A stretch of DNA of 64,000 nt from Shewanella sp. VB17 (GTDB lineage Bacteria; Pseudomonadota; Gammaproteobacteria; Enterobacterales; Shewanellaceae), in contig NZ_JABRVS010000001.1 of NCBI RefSeq assembly GCF_013248905.1, positions 3,844,001 through 3,908,000 of the forward strand, given 5' to 3'. The position numbers and the translations under genes are program-made. Shown piece after piece: positions 17,612 through 26,532 of this stretch (position 1 is its first letter; the number at the start of each line of letters is the position of its first letter). A model generated the notes under the pieces. It was not told where the DNA came from and did not search any database. It saw only the letters and a list, made by a program, of their open reading frames with translations.

Positions 17612-18591
17612 TGTCTATTATACCAACACTAGTAGGACAACAATCAGACTCCCTAAGAGAAGCCTTTGGTAAAGCTATAACACTCTTAGCAGAAGAAGAC
17701 AGTACTATTCTAGTCTTAGATGCTGATGTTGCAGGAGGTACTGGCGCGCATCATTTCAGAAGTCATCATCCAAACAGATTTATTCAGTGTGGCATCGCAG
17801 AACAAAACATGATATGCGTTGCTACTGGTATGGCGATAGCTGACTTTAAGCCTTTTGTTACCACTTTTGCAGTTTTTATGTTGAGAGGGTTCGAACAAAT
17901 TAGGTTATCTATTGCTTATTCGAATAAAAATGTAAAACTCATCGCCAGCCACCCTGGGTTAGATGTAGGTCCGGATGGTGCTTCAGCTCAATGTTTCGAA
18001 GATATAGCTTGTATGAGGTCTTTGCCCGGTATGGTCGTATTGTCGCCATGTGATGCATTTGAAATTCAAGCTGCAACAAGGGCACTAGTCAATTATCGAG
18101 GTCCTGCATATATGCGTACAGGCCGCAGTCCTTGTCCGAGTGTGTTTGCAGAGGAGCCAGTATTTATAATAGGTAAGGGTAAATTATTAAAGCAAGGCAT
18201 TGAACTAACATTAATTAGTTGCGGTGTTATGACTCACAGGGTATTGGCAGCAGCTGAAAAACTTGAAAAAAATGGAATATCCATACGAGTAATACATATG
18301 CCATCAATCAAACCTATAGATAAGGATTTGATTATTAGTGCAGCAAAAGAGACTAAAGCAATTATTAGTTGTGAAGATCACAGTATTACTGGTGGTTTAG
18401 GAAGTGCTGTCGCTGAAGTTTTAGCTGAAACTCCTTTATGTCCTTTACACCGAATGGGGATAGATAATCAAATAGGTCGCTCAGGTGAACCTGACGAATT
18501 AGCTATTTTTTACAATCTAGATGTTAATAGTATTATCAAAAAAGTTAAACTAGTACTTGATAAGGAAATAAATAATGCAAGCAACAGCTAA
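17611..18591 (+). CDS. Transketolase-like, C-terminal subunit
   Basis: The 326-residue protein matches the pyrimidine-binding and C-terminal domains of transketolase/DXS-like enzymes. It contains FIQCGIAEQNMICVATGMA, where the Glu is the expected cofactor-activating residue, then TTFAVFMLRGFEQIRL and GLDVGPDGASAQCFEDIA. The C-terminal part has SCEDHSITGGLGSAVAEVLA. It forms the active enzyme with the preceding gene product, and its start overlaps that gene by one base. It overlaps the downstream SDR by 17 bases, so the three are translationally coupled. Confidence 0.88.
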   Translation: MSIIPTLVGQQSDSLREAFGKAITLLAEEDSTILVLDADVAGGTGAHHFRSHHPNRFIQCGIAEQNMICVATGMAIADFKPFVTTFAVFMLRGFEQIRLSIAYSNKNVKLIASHPGLDVGPDGASAQCFEDIACMRSLPGMVVLSPCDAFEIQAATRALVNYRGPAYMRTGRSPCPSVFAEEPVFIIGKGKLLKQGIELTLISCGVMTHRVLAAAEKLEKNGISIRVIHMPSIKPIDKDLIISAAKETKAIISCEDHSITGGLGSAVAEVLAETPLCPLHRMGIDNQIGRSGEPDELAIFYNLDVNSIIKKVKLVLDKEINNASNS

Positions 18592-19327
18592 GTTAGTACT
18601 CATAACTGGTGCTAGTAGTGGCGTAGGAGCATCAATGGCGAAATGCTTTGCACAAAATGGTTATTATGTCGGAATAGGTTATAACAACAATAAAGAAAAA
18701 GCTGAGCGCATAGTTAATGACATTACAACAAAAAATGAACAAGCATTAGCAGTAAATTTTGATTACTCAAATCGAGAAAGTATTCAGAAAGCCATAGCAA
18801 CCTTAACAAAGTACTTTAATAAACCAGTATCAATATTGATAAATAATGGTGCAATTGCTCAAGAGAAACCTTTCCATACGATTACAGATGAAGATTGGCA
18901 AAGAATGTTACTCATTAACCTTCAAGGACCATTTATGGCAACCCAAGAAGTGTTACCACAAATGCAAACTAAAAATTGGGGAAGAATAATCAATATAAGT
19001 AGCATTGGAGGGCAATGGGGAGGATTCAATCAAGTACATTACGCAGCTTCAAAAGCCGCACTGATAAATTTCACCCAATCTATGGCTAAAATCTATTCAA
19101 AAAATGGTATTGCTTCGATGACGATTGCCATAGGCCTTGTTGAAACCCCGATGTCAGCGTCAGAACTAAATACAGATTTGGGGAAGGAAAAACTTAAAAA
19201 CATCCCGGCACAAAGATTGGCTACCGTAGAGGAAATTGCAGAATTAGCAGTACAATTATGCAAAGAGCAGTCATCATACTTGTCTGGACAAACTTTAAAT
19301 ATGAACGGAGGAATGTATTTTGGCTAA
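18575..19327 (+). CDS. SDR oxidoreductase (FabG/PtmA-like)
   Basis: The 250-residue classical SDR has TGASSGVGASMA near residue 11, NNGAIA near residue 89, an active-site Ser in ISSIGG, YAASK near residue 151 and the C-terminal SGQTLNMNGGMYFG. It resembles 3-oxoacyl-ACP reductases and the PtmA-type reductases of flagellin-modification loci. Its tight coupling to the transketolase pair suggests that it reduces the ketone the transketolase creates; this is inference. The next gene starts within its last codons. Confidence 0.83.
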   Translation: MQATAKLVLITGASSGVGASMAKCFAQNGYYVGIGYNNNKEKAERIVNDITTKNEQALAVNFDYSNRESIQKAIATLTKYFNKPVSILINNGAIAQEKPFHTITDEDWQRMLLINLQGPFMATQEVLPQMQTKNWGRIINISSIGGQWGGFNQVHYAASKAALINFTQSMAKIYSKNGIASMTIAIGLVETPMSASELNTDLGKEKLKNIPAQRLATVEEIAELAVQLCKEQSSYLSGQTLNMNGGMYFG

Positions 19328-20441
19328 CCTAATGACTATAGAAACATTATTCGAAGATATTTCACAATGTACCGAATGGCTAACACCTGAGGAAATACTA
19401 GCAACCTATCCCGAAGTTATTGTTTTTGGCACAGGACAAGCCGGGCTTAGCCTTAATGAGGTTCTTACCGACTTCAACGTCAATATTCTATATTTTGTCG
19501 ATAACGATGAAAGCAAACATGGTCTAGATTTTTTAGGAAAAGAAGTTAAGTCGCCCACAGCCTTAGCTGGAGAAACTCGCCCAATTTTAATTGCAAGCTA
19601 TTGGGCAAGAGATATTGCAGAACAATTACAAGATATCGGCAGCCAATATTTCGACTTCAGTTTTTGTGTCGACTTTAATCGTTGGAAAAATCATTTTAAT
19701 TGGCAATGTTTCAATATTAATGCTGCAATTAAAACAGGTGAAAGATATTTAAAAGGTAATGATTTATTAAGCTATCTAGGTTGTTTAAGATACAGGCAAA
19801 CCTACGATCCACTCTACTTAACTATACCTAATTGTGAACATTATATTCATACATTAGTTACGCCTATGTCATCAGATGTTTATATTGATGGAGGCGCATG
19901 GCAAGGCGATACCCTCCATGAATTAAAACAATTATTGGGAAATGAGATCGAAATACATAGTTTTGAACCCGATGAAAGTAACTTTAAACAGTTAAGCAAT
20001 CTGATTACTAACCAAAAACTACCCAACTGCTACATCCATAAAAAAGCACTTTGGAACCAAGAAACGACTCTTAACTTTTTTAACTCATCTAATGCCGTAC
20101 ATACCATGCAAGCAAGGGTTTCAACAGAATTAAATCCTAATATAATGACCAAGGTACAGGTAGCTGCAATTACACTTGATAGCTACTGTCAAACACTAGA
20201 ACGAACTCCAACTTATATAAAACTTGATGTTGAAGGCGCTGAACCACAAGTGCTAGAGGGGGCAACAATACTTATAAATACATCGGCACCGAAACTTGCA
20301 ATAAGTGCATACCATGAACCCAATCATATCTGGGAGTTAATGGAACAAATAGCCTTGCTGAACACAAACTATCAATTCTTTTTTGTTCATCATTCTCAAC
20401 AACTTTTTGAGTCGGTCATTTATTCAAAAGTGGATGCGTAG
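19320..20441 (+). CDS. FkbM-family methyltransferase
   Basis: The 373-residue protein has an N-terminal nucleotide-binding-like segment (VIVFGTGQAGLSLNEVL, FVDNDESKHG) and a C-terminal FkbM domain from about residue 180, with VYIDGGAWQGDTL, HSFEPDESNFKQL and YIKLDVEGAEPQVLEGA. FkbM enzymes O-methylate sugars or polyketides using SAM. A TTG start at 19320 is chosen because GGAGGA lies seven bases upstream; an ATG at 19332 is the alternative. It overlaps the SDR by eight bases. It is probably a sugar O-methyltransferase of the locus. Confidence 0.83.
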   Translation: MANLMTIETLFEDISQCTEWLTPEEILATYPEVIVFGTGQAGLSLNEVLTDFNVNILYFVDNDESKHGLDFLGKEVKSPTALAGETRPILIASYWARDIAEQLQDIGSQYFDFSFCVDFNRWKNHFNWQCFNINAAIKTGERYLKGNDLLSYLGCLRYRQTYDPLYLTIPNCEHYIHTLVTPMSSDVYIDGGAWQGDTLHELKQLLGNEIEIHSFEPDESNFKQLSNLITNQKLPNCYIHKKALWNQETTLNFFNSSNAVHTMQARVSTELNPNIMTKVQVAAITLDSYCQTLERTPTYIKLDVEGAEPQVLEGATILINTSAPKLAISAYHEPNHIWELMEQIALLNTNYQFFFVHHSQQLFESVIYSKVDA

Positions 20442-20443
20442 TC

Positions 20444-21616
20444 ATGATTAGAAAATGTTTTTTATGCGAAGAAAGCACAGAAAAGGTGTTTTCAACTACC
20501 TGGGTGTTACCAGGTCTACTGCCTACTGAAATTGGGTTTTCAATTTGCCCTAAGTGCGGTTCTGTTTGTCAAAGTCCATCTGTAGACTTTGATGATATGA
20601 TGGCATTTTACAGTTCAATAGCAGTATATACAAACCCTGGCCGCCAAGAATTACCTAGTACGGCAAAAATAAGAGATTTAGATGAACAGATACAATTTAT
20701 TAAACGCGGAATAGGGAATCTGCCTAATTCTGTTTTACAAATAGGAAGTTCAGATGGGTACACACTTTCACGTTTTCGAGATGCGGGAATAGCACGAGTA
20801 TTAGGCGTCGAACCAGGTGCAGCTTCGGTTTCATTAGCTAAACGCCTATATCAAGTCAACTGTATTCATGGTTCAGCTGAAACCTTTGAAACTAATGAAA
20901 ATTTTGAGCTTATCCTCATGACGCACGTATTGGAGCATCTTTATAATCCACAAACTACGCTATCGAAATGTTACCGAATGCAACAGAAAGTCACAGAAGG
21001 TTTTATCTATATCGAAGTACCTTTGATGGCTAAGGCAAGTAGCCTTTGCCCAGGTTTTTTCTCTTTTGAACATATCAACTACTATACTCGAGATAATTTA
21101 CTGAAAAGTCTAACTGATGTCGGATACTCGCCAGTTTCAGTGTTGGAACACTTTAATAGTAATCTCTCACCTGTTATAGGTATTCTTGCTAGTACCAAAG
21201 TACAGCACCACTATTCAGAATATCAAAGTTGTTACGTCGACAATAAGCAAATATTACTTGAATACCGTCAAAAAGAGATTAGTTATTGGCAAGGATGCCT
21301 AGATGCTTTGCTACCAAACCTATCTAAAAGCCAAAGAGTTTTTTTGTGGGGGGCTGGCATACATACAAGCCAACTAGTCACTAACACAAACCTCTTAGAG
21401 ATCGTGAAAATTAATGGATTAACCGACACATCACCTTTGAAATGGGGAATAAACCAAGGCGATTGGTTATGTCAGTCTCCTAAAGATATAAATTGGAAGA
21501 TTGGAGACTATGTGATTATATCCAGCTATGCCTCAGAAAAAGAGATATTTATCGCTCTATCTTGGTTAAGAGATATAGGGGTAGTAACTCTATGTTTGCA
21601 TAACAGAGATATTTGA
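20444..21616 (+). CDS. Zn-binding C-methyltransferase-like SAM enzyme
   Basis: The 390-residue protein begins with a Cys-rich zinc-binding motif (CFLCEES ... CPKCGSVCQSP), as in the Methyltransf_13/Methyltransf_14 sugar C-methyltransferases such as TylC3. A SAM-binding core follows (VLQIGSSDGYTLSRF, then LMTHVLEHLYNP) and then a C-terminal Rossmann-like part (VFLWGAGIHTSQLV). TylC3-type enzymes methylate keto-sugars at carbon. It is probably part of the operon, two bases behind the FkbM gene. The exact substrate is unknown. Confidence 0.78.
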   Translation: MIRKCFLCEESTEKVFSTTWVLPGLLPTEIGFSICPKCGSVCQSPSVDFDDMMAFYSSIAVYTNPGRQELPSTAKIRDLDEQIQFIKRGIGNLPNSVLQIGSSDGYTLSRFRDAGIARVLGVEPGAASVSLAKRLYQVNCIHGSAETFETNENFELILMTHVLEHLYNPQTTLSKCYRMQQKVTEGFIYIEVPLMAKASSLCPGFFSFEHINYYTRDNLLKSLTDVGYSPVSVLEHFNSNLSPVIGILASTKVQHHYSEYQSCYVDNKQILLEYRQKEISYWQGCLDALLPNLSKSQRVFLWGAGIHTSQLVTNTNLLEIVKINGLTDTSPLKWGINQGDWLCQSPKDINWKIGDYVIISSYASEKEIFIALSWLRDIGVVTLCLHNRDI

Positions 21617-21654
21617 AGCTAAATGTATATCCAACTACGATATAGTGAATTGAA

Positions 21655-22881
21655 ATGATTAATAAAAGCCTCATTATCATTGGAGCAGGTATAGAAGCCT
21701 GTGAAGGAATTAAAATAGCCAAGGAAATGGGCCTAAAACTGATAATCATTGATGGTGATCCCATAGCTCCCGGCTTTAAGTTTGCTGATATTAGTCTAAT
21801 AATAAGTACCTATGACGGTAAAGAAATCACCAATAAAGCTCTAGCACTCAAGAACAGAGGAATTGTTATTGATGGTGTTATAGCAATGTGTTCTGATGTC
21901 CCACTAAGCGTTGCGAATGTTACAGATAAACTTAATTTACCTGGCCTAAGTATTAAATCTGCCTCATTAGTAGCTGACAAACTGTTGATGAAAGAACGTC
22001 TGCAACAAATGGGGATCCCTATACCCCATTTCTCAGCTGTCAATTCTTTAGATTCACTGAAAGCTCTGGCTTTAGATTGGGGTTATCCATTTATCATAAA
22101 GCCTGTTGATAGCCGTGGTGCAAGAGGTGTACAACTTATTGAGTCTGGTTGCCAGCTAGAGCAAGCTTTTATTCAGGCATATAATGAATCACCCACTCAA
22201 AGAGTGATGATTGAAGAATACCTTATTGGACCTCAAATCAGCACTGAAACCCTCATTGAAAATAGCAACTGCTATACCCTAGGTTTTTCAGATAGAAATT
22301 ACGAGTGGCTACTGAGAACTAAACCCCAAATTATAGAAAATGGTGGGGACTCGCCAAGTAAACTATCACAAGATGAACAGCAACAAGTAACGGCAACTGT
22401 TGAAGCCGCTGCACTTGCACTTGGAATCACACAAGGTGTCGCTAAAGGGGATATGGTATTAACCCCTGATGGTGCCAAAGTGATTGAAATTGCAGGCCGC
22501 CTCTCTGGAGGGTATTTTTCAACAACACAGATCCCATTAGCTACTGGAGTTAACTTTGTAGAGCAAGCAATTAAACTTGCATTAGGCGAGCCATTAAATA
22601 TTGAGCACCTCACACCAAGTAGGTTACAGGGGGTTGCTATAAGGTATTTAGATCTTAAACCAGGAGTTGTCGAACGAGTGCTTAATCTAGATAAAGCAGC
22701 AACCAGCAAAGGGGTTGAAATGCTGTCGACCTTTATTAAACCTGGCGATACGATTAGCTCATTAACAAGTCACACTCAACGCTCTGGATTTGTTATCTGT
22801 ACAGGAACATCTAAAGAAGAAGCCGTATACCGTGCACAAAAGGCACTAGCTCACATAACGGTTGAATATTCCCATGAGTAA
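21655..22881 (+). CDS. ATP-grasp ligase (first of two)
   Basis: The 408-residue protein is an ATP-grasp enzyme of the PurK/CarB-like group. It has an N-terminal pre-ATP domain (IIIGAGIEACEGIKIAKEMG), the ATP-grasp lid and lysine region (YPFIIKPVDSRGARGVQLI), MIEEYLIGPQISTETLI, and metal-binding VIEIAGRLSGGYFSTTQIP near residue 285. Such enzymes join a carboxylate to an amine through an acyl phosphate. In this locus it could add an amino acid or acyl group to the 4-amino sugar. It is followed by the GH57-like gene, overlapping by eight bases. Confidence 0.78.
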   Translation: MINKSLIIIGAGIEACEGIKIAKEMGLKLIIIDGDPIAPGFKFADISLIISTYDGKEITNKALALKNRGIVIDGVIAMCSDVPLSVANVTDKLNLPGLSIKSASLVADKLLMKERLQQMGIPIPHFSAVNSLDSLKALALDWGYPFIIKPVDSRGARGVQLIESGCQLEQAFIQAYNESPTQRVMIEEYLIGPQISTETLIENSNCYTLGFSDRNYEWLLRTKPQIIENGGDSPSKLSQDEQQQVTATVEAAALALGITQGVAKGDMVLTPDGAKVIEIAGRLSGGYFSTTQIPLATGVNFVEQAIKLALGEPLNIEHLTPSRLQGVAIRYLDLKPGVVERVLNLDKAATSKGVEMLSTFIKPGDTISSLTSHTQRSGFVICTGTSKEEAVYRAQKALAHITVEYSHE

Positions 22882-24808
22882 TCAGTGTAATATATATACT
22901 ATTTTTCACTTAAACCTTGCATTTTCCTCTATTGAAACAGAACAACATCGCACCGTCACCCAAAGGTGCTATTGGCCGCTTATTAAATTGATTGAGGAAG
23001 GTATTCCATTAGGCATTGAGCTAACCGCCTATACTCTAGAGTGCATTCAAAAAGTAGACCCTAATTGGATCAACCAATTTAAGGCTTTACTGAAAGATAA
23101 CAGATGCGAACTCATTGCCAGTGGAGATAGTCAGATAATAGGACCTCTTATCCCCGCCGAAGTCAATCAACATAATTTACGTCTTGGTCAGGAGTATTAC
23201 CAACAAATCTTAGGTGTTAGCCCCTCGCTGGCCTATATTAATGAGCAAGCCGTTTCTGCAGGATTATTGGATGTTTATATAGATGCTGGTTTTGATGCCA
23301 TAGTCATGGAGTGGGATAACCCATACTCCCATAATTCTGATTGGTCACCAACATTTCAGGACCAACCTCAACAGATAACTAGCGCCAGCGGTCGCTCAAT
23401 AAAGGTTGTCTGGAATAATGCTATTGCATTTCAGAAATTACAGCGTTATGCACATGGGGAGATAACAAAGCAAGATTACCTCAACTACCTAGACAAAGTA
23501 ATATCTGAAAATTGCGCTGCTTTTCCTCTTTATGGAAGTGATGCGGAGATTTTCGATTATCGTCCTGGAAGATATAAAACTGAACAAGCCCATTCTCAAA
23601 GTGAGTGCGCACGCATTGAAGCACTGTTTATTACTTTGTCCCAAGAAAAAAAATACCTATGGGTTATGCCAAGCCAAACCTTAAGTTATTGTGATGAGAC
23701 AAACCATCTTAATATCGCTGTTTCAGCACATCCTATTTCAGTTAAAAAGCAGGCTAAATATAATGTCACCCGCTGGGCATTAAGTGGAAGAGATGACCTT
23801 AGGCTAAATACACATTGTTTTGCTAAGTACCAGGAATTAACTGCCGACACTAACCAGTCAGATAATGATTGGCGCAATTTATGTCGATTATGGTCTAGTG
23901 ACTACCGAACCCATTTAACTCAGATTCGCTTCGATAAAATAATAGCAAAGCTTCCAGCTATAATACCTTTCGTATTACCAAATTATAATAGCATCAATTC
24001 ACACCCTCTTTATCAAATCTCATTTGATAAAGATAGAAATAAGATAGAGATTTCTTCAGTGGAGTTAGTATTAGTTCTCAACGCAAATAAGGGATTAAAC
24101 ATTGAGTCATTAGCCTTTAACGACCACTGTTTTTCTCCGGTTAGCGGTACATTAGCTCATGGACACTTTGACCATATTAGTTTTGGTGCAGACTTCTATT
24201 CGAACCACCTCGTTCTTGAACGTTTCCGCGAACGCGACAGAGTAACAGACCTGACTAAAGCAAAGTGGCAGCTTGAAGATGATAACGGTGCCTTAATAAT
24301 AAGAACCTCTCTCACTACATTAAATGGCACCTTAACAAAATGGTACCGTCTCGAAGGACAATCTGTTCAATGTGGGTTTTATTTCGATGAACCATGCAGA
24401 CCAGAAGCCTCATTAAGACTCGGTTATATAACCTTGCAGAATTGTGATATTCCTTGCTGGTTCGCCGCTTACAATGGTGGTTATGAAATGGAATATTTTC
24501 AAGTTGATAGCAATATAGATCATGGTAGCCCAGTATCATCCATTGTATCTTCAAATAGTGCGCTAGGTGCAACAACCGGTGAGGTATTATTTGGCAATGG
24601 AATTAAAGGTATTCGTATTAACTGGGAGCCTAATCAATGTGCTGCACTCCCCATGATTTCGAGTAAAAAAATAAACGGTAAGTATCTTAATAGGTTATGG
24701 TTCTCTTTAATTGAAGCTGATGAAACACTTAAACTAGGGGGACACTTACCTGCTTTTTGTTACACTATGTCTCCATATATCATGCTTAGCAATGGAGCTA
24801 AAATTTGA
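22874..24808 (+). CDS. GH57-family glycoside hydrolase-like protein
   Basis: The protein of about 644 residues resembles GH57 alpha-amylase/alpha-mannosidase-type enzymes in its N-terminal (beta/alpha)7-like part. Examples are IPLGIELTAYTLECI, ELIASGDSQIIGPLIPAEVN, IDAGFDAIVMEWDNPY and YGSDAEIFDYRPGRY. The C-terminal half is beta-rich, as in DUF1926-type tails. The ATG at 22874 overlaps the upstream stop; a TTG at 22862 is the alternative start. No signal peptide is seen, so it is cytosolic. A glycosidase in a nucleotide-sugar cluster is unusual; it could act as a transferase or on a lipid-linked glycan. Confidence 0.68.
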   Translation: MSNQCNIYTIFHLNLAFSSIETEQHRTVTQRCYWPLIKLIEEGIPLGIELTAYTLECIQKVDPNWINQFKALLKDNRCELIASGDSQIIGPLIPAEVNQHNLRLGQEYYQQILGVSPSLAYINEQAVSAGLLDVYIDAGFDAIVMEWDNPYSHNSDWSPTFQDQPQQITSASGRSIKVVWNNAIAFQKLQRYAHGEITKQDYLNYLDKVISENCAAFPLYGSDAEIFDYRPGRYKTEQAHSQSECARIEALFITLSQEKKYLWVMPSQTLSYCDETNHLNIAVSAHPISVKKQAKYNVTRWALSGRDDLRLNTHCFAKYQELTADTNQSDNDWRNLCRLWSSDYRTHLTQIRFDKIIAKLPAIIPFVLPNYNSINSHPLYQISFDKDRNKIEISSVELVLVLNANKGLNIESLAFNDHCFSPVSGTLAHGHFDHISFGADFYSNHLVLERFRERDRVTDLTKAKWQLEDDNGALIIRTSLTTLNGTLTKWYRLEGQSVQCGFYFDEPCRPEASLRLGYITLQNCDIPCWFAAYNGGYEMEYFQVDSNIDHGSPVSSIVSSNSALGATTGEVLFGNGIKGIRINWEPNQCAALPMISSKKINGKYLNRLWFSLIEADETLKLGGHLPAFCYTMSPYIMLSNGAKI

Positions 24809-26520
24809 AATCAATTGCTATCATTGGTGCTAGGCTCAACTCCAGTCGTCTACCAAAGAAACACCTACTTCCACTCGCAGGTCATCCCCTCATACATAGG
24901 TTAATTACTCGATTACAAAGGTGTAGCTTACTCGATGAGATCATTGTTGCTACAACAGCTGATAATTTCAACCTTCCATTGGTAGAGGCTGTAGAATCAC
25001 TGGTACCCGTTGCAAAATATAATGGTGATGTCAATGACCTTATGGGTCGGCTAGACTCTGTAGTCACCCAATATGATCCCGACTTCATCGTCTATATCTG
25101 TGGTGATTGCCCCTTAGTTGAACCCCTGTTTATCGATCATGCATTAGCACTACTCGCAACCTCCCCAGAAAAAAATAGCATAAAACTAAAAGATACAATA
25201 GTCAGTATTCATGAAGGCATTGGATTTTATAGTAGAGAGGGGTGGAACAAATTAATGTTTGTAAGTCAATGCTCAATGTCACGAGAACATGTAGGTTACG
25301 GGGACAAATTAACCCCTGTGCTTGAACGATTAGAAATTGACGATTGCGATGACTTTACGAGCATAAAACACAGAATTTCTGTTGATACTCTAGCCGATTA
25401 TCAATTTATGCAGCAGATATACTCAAATTGGTATTTATCTAATCATGTAAATAGCATAGTCGATCTTAAATGGGTGCAAAACCAGCTAATATCTCAATCT
25501 CATTTAAGTAAGATAAATCAACATGTAGTACAAAAAGATCCAAGTAAAATATACAAAAAAATCAGTTTATATTGTCACATTAGCGCAAAAATTGGTATTG
25601 GACACTTAAAGCGCTGTCAATTAATCTCTGAATTCCTCATAGAAAACTTAGGAATAGGCATTGAGTTACATATTATAGGCGAACAGCATCAAATTTTGAT
25701 AAAGAGCACAAATAATACGTGGTATCCGACACTCGATACAATGATTAACCAAATGAAAATAGATGAAAATCCACTATGGCTTCTGGACTTTCATCCTGAA
25801 CATGTTGATATTGAAAAACTAAAATTAGCAATACAAAAAGTAAAAAAGCATTATCACACTCGAATAATCGCATTAGACAAACTCATCGCTATTATTGATC
25901 ATGTCGATGAGTTATTTATCCCCTCATTTTATAGTCATTCACAGAATATAAAAATAAGCTATGGCTGGGATCATCTATTACTATCTAAGCCTAAAGAACA
26001 CACAAATCTCGAGCAACTCCTTGTTATTACTGGGGGTAGTGACGCACTTGGTTATGGAGAACATTTACCAACGCTAATCGAATCAGTCACAGGCTCAAAC
26101 ATTCAGTTACATTGGGTACAAGGCCCTTTGGCAAAACCACCAAAATTGAGAAGTAAAGGACGTTGGCATATCCATAAAAACCCAAGTAATTTACCTGAAT
26201 TGATTGCTCAGTCAAAAATTATCTTGAGTTGTTACGGTTTATCATTATTTGAGAGTATAGCCAGTGGAAACTTAGTTTTACTTTTACCCGTGGAGCATCT
26301 TTGTGGCAAGGAAGAACTATTAAAATTAAAATCTGCAAACTGCTGTATAACCACCGATAGTCAAGATATGAAACATAAAATCCAAGATGCTATTGATAAT
26401 CCTGAACAATTTAAATATATGCAAAAAAATGCAAAAAAAATTCTAAAACCTGGAACAGGACTAGAGCACCTGAGCCAACATGTCACATTACAGCTCTCCA
26501 TTTTTGATAGTGAAATATAA
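24805..26520 (+). CDS. Fusion: SpsF-like cytidylyltransferase + PseG/SpsG-like hydrolase
   Basis: Residues 1-230 are a nucleotidyltransferase of the SpsF/NeuA type (IIGARLNSSRLPKKHLLPLA, ICGDCPLVEP), which activates a nonulosonate with CMP. From about residue 250 a second domain of the PseG/SpsG family follows, with CHISAKIGIGHLKRCQLI, a GGSDALGYGEH segment and LSCYGLSLFESIASGNLVL. PseG removes UDP from the 2,4-diacylamino sugar before NeuB acts. The start is TTG, with GGAG seven bases upstream, overlapping the previous stop. The fusion joins a step before and a step after NeuB condensation. No frameshift is visible. Confidence 0.83.
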   Translation: MKSIAIIGARLNSSRLPKKHLLPLAGHPLIHRLITRLQRCSLLDEIIVATTADNFNLPLVEAVESLVPVAKYNGDVNDLMGRLDSVVTQYDPDFIVYICGDCPLVEPLFIDHALALLATSPEKNSIKLKDTIVSIHEGIGFYSREGWNKLMFVSQCSMSREHVGYGDKLTPVLERLEIDDCDDFTSIKHRISVDTLADYQFMQQIYSNWYLSNHVNSIVDLKWVQNQLISQSHLSKINQHVVQKDPSKIYKKISLYCHISAKIGIGHLKRCQLISEFLIENLGIGIELHIIGEQHQILIKSTNNTWYPTLDTMINQMKIDENPLWLLDFHPEHVDIEKLKLAIQKVKKHYHTRIIALDKLIAIIDHVDELFIPSFYSHSQNIKISYGWDHLLLSKPKEHTNLEQLLVITGGSDALGYGEHLPTLIESVTGSNIQLHWVQGPLAKPPKLRSKGRWHIHKNPSNLPELIAQSKIILSCYGLSLFESIASGNLVLLLPVEHLCGKEELLKLKSANCCITTDSQDMKHKIQDAIDNPEQFKYMQKNAKKILKPGTGLEHLSQHVTLQLSIFDSEI

Positions 26521-26532
26521 AAGGAATAATCT

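Noticed and set aside
22299..22709. 136-codon open frame opposite the ATP-grasp gene
   Set aside because: It is an antisense shadow of a conserved enzyme.
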